Part shown: piece after piece, positions 35,467 to 39,704 of the stretch
Numbering within the stretch: position 1 is the first letter of the stretch
Layout of the letters: the number at the start of each line of letters is the position of its first letter
Source: Desulfurivibrio sp.
Lineage (GTDB): Bacteria; Desulfobacterota; Desulfobulbia; Desulfobulbales; Desulfurivibrionaceae
Reading direction: 5' to 3'
NCBI GenBank assembly: GCA_013791995.1
Contig: VMSS01000024.1
Location: forward strand, 1-39,704
Length of the DNA: 39,704 bases
Notes under the pieces: generated by a model
What the model was told of the DNA's origin: nothing
The model's input: only the letters and a program-made list of their open reading frames with translations
Database searches by the model: none
Position numbers and translations under genes: made by a program

Positions 35467-36135
35467 ATGCCAAAACACATGCAGCACGATATCGACAAAC
35501 TGAAGGCCAAGATCATCGCCATGGGCGAAGCGGTGGAAGACAGGGTTTATCAGGCCACGCTTTCCGTGATCAACCGTGACCCTGGCAAAGCAAACGCGGT
35601 GATCAAGGGAGACCGGGAAATCGATGACATGGAGGTCGATATCGAGGAGGATTGCCTGAAGATTCTCGCCCTGTATCAGCCTGTGGCCATCGACCTGCGG
35701 TTTATCGTGGCGGCGCTGAAAATCAACAGCGATCTGGAGCGGATCGGAGATCTTGCGGTCAATATCGCTGAAAGGGGATTATTCCTCGCCGCGCAGGATA
35801 AGTTTGAAATCCCCTTTGACCTGTCCGCCATGGTCAATCTTGCCGAAAAAATGGTCACCGAAAGCATTGACTCCCTGATCAATCACGATGTGCGGTTGGC
35901 TCACCAGATTCGGGCGGCGGACGACACCATGGACGCCATGAACCGGGAGATGTACACCCAACTCAAAGGGATGCTCACCACCGACACCGAGCACGTGAAC
36001 AACCTTCTGCATGTTCTTTCGGTAGGTCGGCATCTGGAAAGGATCGCCGACCACGCGACCAACATCGCCGAAGATGTGATCTATCTGGTTGATGCCCAGA
36101 TCATCCGGCACACGCCCGAGTTATACGACGAATAG
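35467..36135 (+). CDS. phoU: phosphate transport system accessory protein PhoU
   Basis: 222 residues, two three-helix PhoU bundles. Each has a metal-binding-type E/DxxxD motif: KINSDLERIGDLAVNIAE in the first and VGRHLERIADHATNIAEDVIYL in the second. PhoU links the Pst transporter to the phosphate-sensing two-component system and restrains uptake. It lies 84 bp after pstB and ends the pst operon; AGGTGGAG lies upstream of the ATG. The PhoR/PhoB genes are not next to it, although the partial kinase at the right edge is of a similar type. Confidence 0.94.
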   Translation: MPKHMQHDIDKLKAKIIAMGEAVEDRVYQATLSVINRDPGKANAVIKGDREIDDMEVDIEEDCLKILALYQPVAIDLRFIVAALKINSDLERIGDLAVNIAERGLFLAAQDKFEIPFDLSAMVNLAEKMVTESIDSLINHDVRLAHQIRAADDTMDAMNREMYTQLKGMLTTDTEHVNNLLHVLSVGRHLERIADHATNIAEDVIYLVDAQIIRHTPELYDE

Positions 36136-36212
36136 ACGATATCGAGAGACAATCCAGAGAACAGCGAAAGAACCGGTCTCGGCCATAGCCGGACTGAACG
36201 TTCTCACCTCGC

Positions 36213-36938
36213 TTACTTGCGCACGATATACCCGCAGAAATTGTACCACTTGAAAAAGATCTCGCATTGACTGAAACCGTTCTGTAACACCAGTTCCTCG
36301 TTTTCCTGCACACGGTAGGGAATGAGTACATTCTCCAAGGCCTCACGTTTCTGGCTGATCTCAAGCTTGCTGTAGCCGTTTGCTTCTTTGAAATCATAGT
36401 AATATTTGATGAAAAACCGGTTGAGCAGAGAATCCCGGCTCAGCACCTTCTCAATGAGAATCAAACAGCCGTTTTCGTTGACTCCCCTGGCGATACTCTG
36501 AATCAAGCGATCCCGGTTCAGGGGCCGCACAAATTGCAGGGTGAGGTTCATGATCACCACCGAGGCGTTTTCGACACGCACCTCTTTGTTCAGGTCCATG
36601 CATTCAAGTGCGTACTCATGCTGCATGCCGTATTCCTTGAGTTTCTCCCCGGATTTCTTCAGCATTGCGTCGGAATAGTCGCACCCCACCAACCGAACGC
36701 CTTTAGGCAGGACCGGATCAAGATGAATCAGGGTCGTTCCGGTGGAACAGCCCAAGTCGTAGACATTGGTTCCCGGCACCGCAAAATCCCGGGCCAACTC
36801 GGCCATCATCCGCTGCATTTCAGGATATAAAGGAACCGAACGGACCAGCATATCATCAAAGACTGCCGCAGTTTTCGCATCAAAACTGAAATCAGCCACC
36901 GTGCCCTGCGGGGTTCCAAAAATTTTATCCTTACCCAT
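36213..36938 (-). CDS. cmoA: CmoA-like carboxy-SAM synthase family
   Basis: 241 residues from the ATG at 36938. The family pattern is strong: DKIFGTPQGTVADFSFDAKTA, RSVPLYPEMQ, the SAM-binding VYDLGCSTGTTLIHL, VVIMNLTLQFV and the helix DFKEANGYSKLEISQKREALENV. CmoA converts SAM and prephenate to carboxy-SAM, used by CmoB to modify U34 in tRNA. No cmoB is in the window. It converges with phoU (77-bp gap). A divergent role in a related SAM reaction is possible but less likely. Confidence 0.85.
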   Translation of the reverse strand: MGKDKIFGTPQGTVADFSFDAKTAAVFDDMLVRSVPLYPEMQRMMAELARDFAVPGTNVYDLGCSTGTTLIHLDPVLPKGVRLVGCDYSDAMLKKSGEKLKEYGMQHEYALECMDLNKEVRVENASVVIMNLTLQFVRPLNRDRLIQSIARGVNENGCLILIEKVLSRDSLLNRFFIKYYYDFKEANGYSKLEISQKREALENVLIPYRVQENEELVLQNGFSQCEIFFKWYNFCGYIVRK

Positions 36939-37058
36939 GAGAACTCTCTTTTCTGCCTCGAATACTATTTTTCCCGGCCAACAAGCCCGCGCATACTGCA
37001 GGATCCTCCTCGAGCAAACAGTCACCTCATTATAACAAAGCAGGGAGTAAGTCCATGC

Positions 37059-39110
37059 TTAAATCCTTTTTTTCTCTTTGCCGGAGGAAATACCCTTCCT
37101 TGCGACCTGCCCTATCACGACTAGGTGATTCCCATCTCCGGACCAACGATCCAAACCCCTTTTGTACAGAAGACTTGCCCCCTGATAGGAACAAATCGCC
37201 TTCTCACTCAGCTCTTTTTTCTCGGAAATCGGAACCAGCACCGCATCCTGCATGGTTTCACTGGCCACCTGATACTGGGCAATCCCCTGTCGTTCATTGA
37301 GTATGGCCAGATAACCATTTTCAAGATAGCCAAGTCGCTGGTAATTCCCGATAAAGGCGCGTGGGGTAAAATCATATGCCAGGATGTCCTTGCCGAAAAA
37401 CTTGCTGTGGTATTGCCACTGAAGAAGGCCAAACAGGGTGGGGCCCAGATCCACTTGGCTTGCCAGAGTACTGTTTACACCAGATTTTATGATCCCCGGT
37501 CCGTAAAAAATCATAGGGATATGATATCTTTGCACCGGAATTTCCTGACGGCCGGCACTGCCGCCACAATGATCGGCAACAATAACGAAAATGGTGTTGT
37601 CAAACCAGGAATGATGCCGCGCCTCTTCGATAAATTTGCCGATTGCGTAATCGCTGTACTTGACTCCCCCTGATCGGCCGGTTTTTGAGGGGATATCTAT
37701 TCTTCCCTCGGGATAGGTGAAAGGTCTGTGATTGGAGGTGGTCATCACGTACCCGAAAAAAGGTTTTTTCCGTCTTGCGGAGTCGTCGAATTCCCGCACA
37801 GCTCGCCCCAGGATATCTTCGTCGCACACCCCCCAGATATTGGCAAAGGAGATCTCTTCTGCGCTGAGATTACTGCGGTCGGTAACATCAAAACCATTCC
37901 CGCCGAAAAAGGCATTCATATTGTCAAAATACCCGAATCCGCCATAAAAAAACCGGGTGTCATACCCTTTTTCCCGAAAAACGTATCCCAGGGAAAACAT
38001 CTTGGCGTTATCCGGCCGCTTGACTATGGATTGTCCGGGCGTCGGCGGCACGGATAGCGTGACAGCTTCCATCCCACGGACAGTGCGGGTGCCGGTGGCG
38101 TATAATCGATTGAACAGCAGGCCATCCCTTGCTAAGGCGTCAAGGTTCGGGGTAAGCCCCTCGGCATTACCAAAAGATCCGAGATACTCCGCGCTCAGAC
38201 TTTCCACCATGATCAACACGACATTATGACGTTTTTCAGGTCCTGCGGAGGTAAGCACCCGCTCTATGTTTGTGGGGTCGTCATTGAGATAGCGGCTGTT
38301 TTTGGTCTGAAGTGTGCGCCGTAAGCTCTTGAACGCCACGTTTTCGTCCATATTTTTATAAAAAGTCCCGTAATCCAGACTGTTGTTACGAAAAGCGGCA
38401 AACAACTGGTAGATGCCATTCTCTGCAAGTTCTTTTTCGTAGCGATTATCAAAGGCTCTGCCAACGAAAGACCCATCCACCGTCACGAACAAGAGTACGG
38501 GCAAGAGCAAGAAAACTCCCCCCACCGACAACCGGCCGAAAATTGAGGCTACCGGTTGTCCTTGCTGTCGCACCGAGGCGATAATGGCTTCAAGCCAAGG
38601 CCTAATGACGACAAAAACAAGTCCTGCCAAAACGCCAACAAGAGTGAGCAGTATGGGCACCGGATACGATTCACGGATATTGCCGATCACCTCATGGGTA
38701 TAGACGAGATAGTCCACGGCGATAAAGTTAAAACGCACCCCGAACTCCTCCCAGAACAGCCATTCAGCCAAAGCGGAAAAAACCAGCCCATAACACAAAG
38801 CAAAAACAAGGGGATACAAGACAACCCTGTGCCATCGGCTGATTAAAACACGGTGGGGCATGACCATCAGGTACAGGACAATTGGAACAGCGAAATACGC
38901 GGCATTGAGCAGGTCATAGAACAGGCCGACCAGAAAAACACCTCCCACGGTCATTGGCGAATGCCCGATCTGTGACCAACTGATGCACAATAACGCCAGC
39001 CGCACTCCAAAGGCATAGATGCTGTACCATATGAAAAAAAGCCGAAGCATCTGGTAACGGCCTAAAAACAGGAAACCGAACTCTCGGAAAAACACGGGTT
39101 GTTTTGACAT
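37059..39110 (-). CDS. LTA synthase-like sulfatase-fold membrane enzyme
   Basis: 683 residues; the ATG at 39110 is chosen because the extension to 39215 is low in hydrophobicity and basic, though no strong ribosome-binding site is visible. About five membrane helices (about 22-210) are followed by a periplasmic alkaline-phosphatase-type domain. Metal-site motifs are MVESLSAEYLG, the nucleophile region ATGTRTVRGME (Thr) and VADHCGGSAG. The family moves phosphoglycerol or phosphoethanolamine groups to glycans, as in LtaS and OpgB. In a Gram-negative the likely substrate is an envelope glycan or lipid, not lipoteichoic acid. It neighbours a sensor-kinase gene on the same strand (about 190 bp). 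Confidence 0.88.
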   Translation of the reverse strand: MSKQPVFFREFGFLFLGRYQMLRLFFIWYSIYAFGVRLALLCISWSQIGHSPMTVGGVFLVGLFYDLLNAAYFAVPIVLYLMVMPHRVLISRWHRVVLYPLVFALCYGLVFSALAEWLFWEEFGVRFNFIAVDYLVYTHEVIGNIRESYPVPILLTLVGVLAGLVFVVIRPWLEAIIASVRQQGQPVASIFGRLSVGGVFLLLPVLLFVTVDGSFVGRAFDNRYEKELAENGIYQLFAAFRNNSLDYGTFYKNMDENVAFKSLRRTLQTKNSRYLNDDPTNIERVLTSAGPEKRHNVVLIMVESLSAEYLGSFGNAEGLTPNLDALARDGLLFNRLYATGTRTVRGMEAVTLSVPPTPGQSIVKRPDNAKMFSLGYVFREKGYDTRFFYGGFGYFDNMNAFFGGNGFDVTDRSNLSAEEISFANIWGVCDEDILGRAVREFDDSARRKKPFFGYVMTTSNHRPFTYPEGRIDIPSKTGRSGGVKYSDYAIGKFIEEARHHSWFDNTIFVIVADHCGGSAGRQEIPVQRYHIPMIFYGPGIIKSGVNSTLASQVDLGPTLFGLLQWQYHSKFFGKDILAYDFTPRAFIGNYQRLGYLENGYLAILNERQGIAQYQVASETMQDAVLVPISEKKELSEKAICSYQGASLLYKRGLDRWSGDGNHLVVIGQVARKGISSGKEKKRI

Positions 39111-39296
39111 GACAGGGACCGGCCAGCTCCTTAGCGTAAGCCTTCCCCTTGGTTGCGACCGGAATGATCGCGATTTTTTACTGGAGAAGTGCGCTGTTTC
39201 TCCAGAATCTAGCATTGTATGGATTACCAGAAGATTTCACGCACATTACAACTGTGAAAGGTTGTTTATTTTTTCCCGGGGGGAAGGAAAAGGAGA

Positions 39297-39704
39297 TCAG
39301 GAAAGCGGTAAACAATCAACCGGCAACTGCAGAATGAAAGTCGCTCCATGCCCGGGAACACTTTCCACTTGAATGGTTCCTGCGTGGGCCTGGATGACCG
39401 CCTGAACAAGACTCAGCCCTAAACCGAGACCACGCTGACTGCGACTGTGATCTCCCCGATACAGTCGGTCAAAAATCCGGGGCAAATCCTGGGGTAGGAT
39501 ACCTGTGCCGGTATCCTGAATACTGATTACGACACTTCCAACCTGACCTTCACAGGCAAGCTCTATCCGGCCGCCCTTGGGCGTATGCTTCAGACTGTTA
39601 TCCAGCAGATTACCGACAACCTGCCGCATCCGGGCCATATCCGCCATCACCGTGAGATCACGCGGGCCGGAAACAGCAACCGTCACCCCTTTTTCTTCCG
39701 CCAC
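39297..39704 (-). CDS. sensor histidine kinase, C-terminal ATP-binding part (5' end beyond the window)
   Basis: The minus frame enters at the right edge and stops at 39297. The 135 visible residues are a complete HATPase domain: N-box VVGNLLDNSLKHTP, G1 DTGTGI, F-box IFDRLYRG, G2 RGLGLGLSLVQAVI and the closing GHGATFILQLPV. The LKHTP/DRLYRGDHSR pattern is that of EnvZ/PhoR-like OmpR-partner kinases. The H-box and sensor lie outside the window. Confidence 0.9.
   Translation of the reverse strand: MAEEKGVTVAVSGPRDLTVMADMARMRQVVGNLLDNSLKHTPKGGRIELACEGQVGSVVISIQDTGTGILPQDLPRIFDRLYRGDHSRSQRGLGLGLSLVQAVIQAHAGTIQVESVPGHGATFILQLPVDCLPLS

Overview
The window reads as chromosomal DNA of an anaerobic, respiring Gram-negative bacterium, most likely a Desulfobacterota member of the Desulfobulbales type. 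This is an inference from gene content: a multihaem cytochrome c / Tat-exported ferredoxin / NrfD module, a rhodanese-rubrerythrin fusion, a DsrE-like protein, DUF116, many PAS-rich sensors and sigma-54 control. No rRNA or tRNA gene, CRISPR array, insertion sequence or phage gene was seen. Nearly all of the sequence is coding.

Layout. 1-1239: 5' part of a sigma-54 activator with three tandem cysteine-rich PAS domains (minus strand, runs off the left edge). 1406-4144: plsC (minus), then a short DUF748/AsmA-like gene and prmA (plus). 4177-9834: a minus-strand redox operon read as pentahaem cytochrome c, a possible 36-residue membrane peptide, Tat-exported 4x[4Fe-4S] protein, NrfD/HybB-type quinol subunit, a degenerate sensor kinase and a MerR-like regulator. 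10288-12096: ftsH. 12214-14238: a directly repeated two-gene cassette encoding small membrane proteins I do not recognise. 14540-20585: NtrC-type activator, PAS histidine kinase, rhodanese-rubrerythrin, sterol-desaturase-like protein and DsrE-like protein. 20892-24091: hybrid kinase, DUF116 and FliS-like genes. 24369-31512: corA and a TolC/MFP/RND efflux operon. 31906-36135: pstS-pstC-pstA-pstB-phoU with a frameshift in pstB. 36213-39110: cmoA and an LTA-synthase-like sulfatase-fold enzyme. 39297-39704: 3' end of another histidine kinase.

The most interesting region is 4.2-20.6 kb. Three near-consensus sigma-54 (-24/-12) promoters lie on the minus strand: one before the cytochrome operon (9974-9990) and one before each copy of the small-protein cassette (12932-12948 and 14220-14236). 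About 240-290 bp upstream of each lies a cluster of inverted repeats built from the half-site GTGTNGC/GCNACAC (10211-10263, 13166-13247, 14461-14542). The sequence between promoter and cluster has diverged between the two cassette copies, but the clusters have kept their arm sequences and spacings. The nearest candidate activator is the REC-PAS-AAA+-HTH protein at 14540-16327, whose stop codon touches one cluster; a PAS histidine kinase precedes it. I infer an undescribed sigma-54 regulon that couples a periplasm-facing cytochrome/quinone module to a duplicated pair of small membrane proteins and perhaps to FtsH. The kinase gene follows a DsrE/rhodanese-rubrerythrin gene set by 8 bp, which hints at a sulfane-sulfur or redox signal. 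That last step is a hypothesis.

Two genes carry single-base frameshifts: the first cassette's 71-codon gene and pstB. The pstB lesion is in a G run and could be a sequence error. The cassette lesion lies among several substitutions and looks more like real decay.
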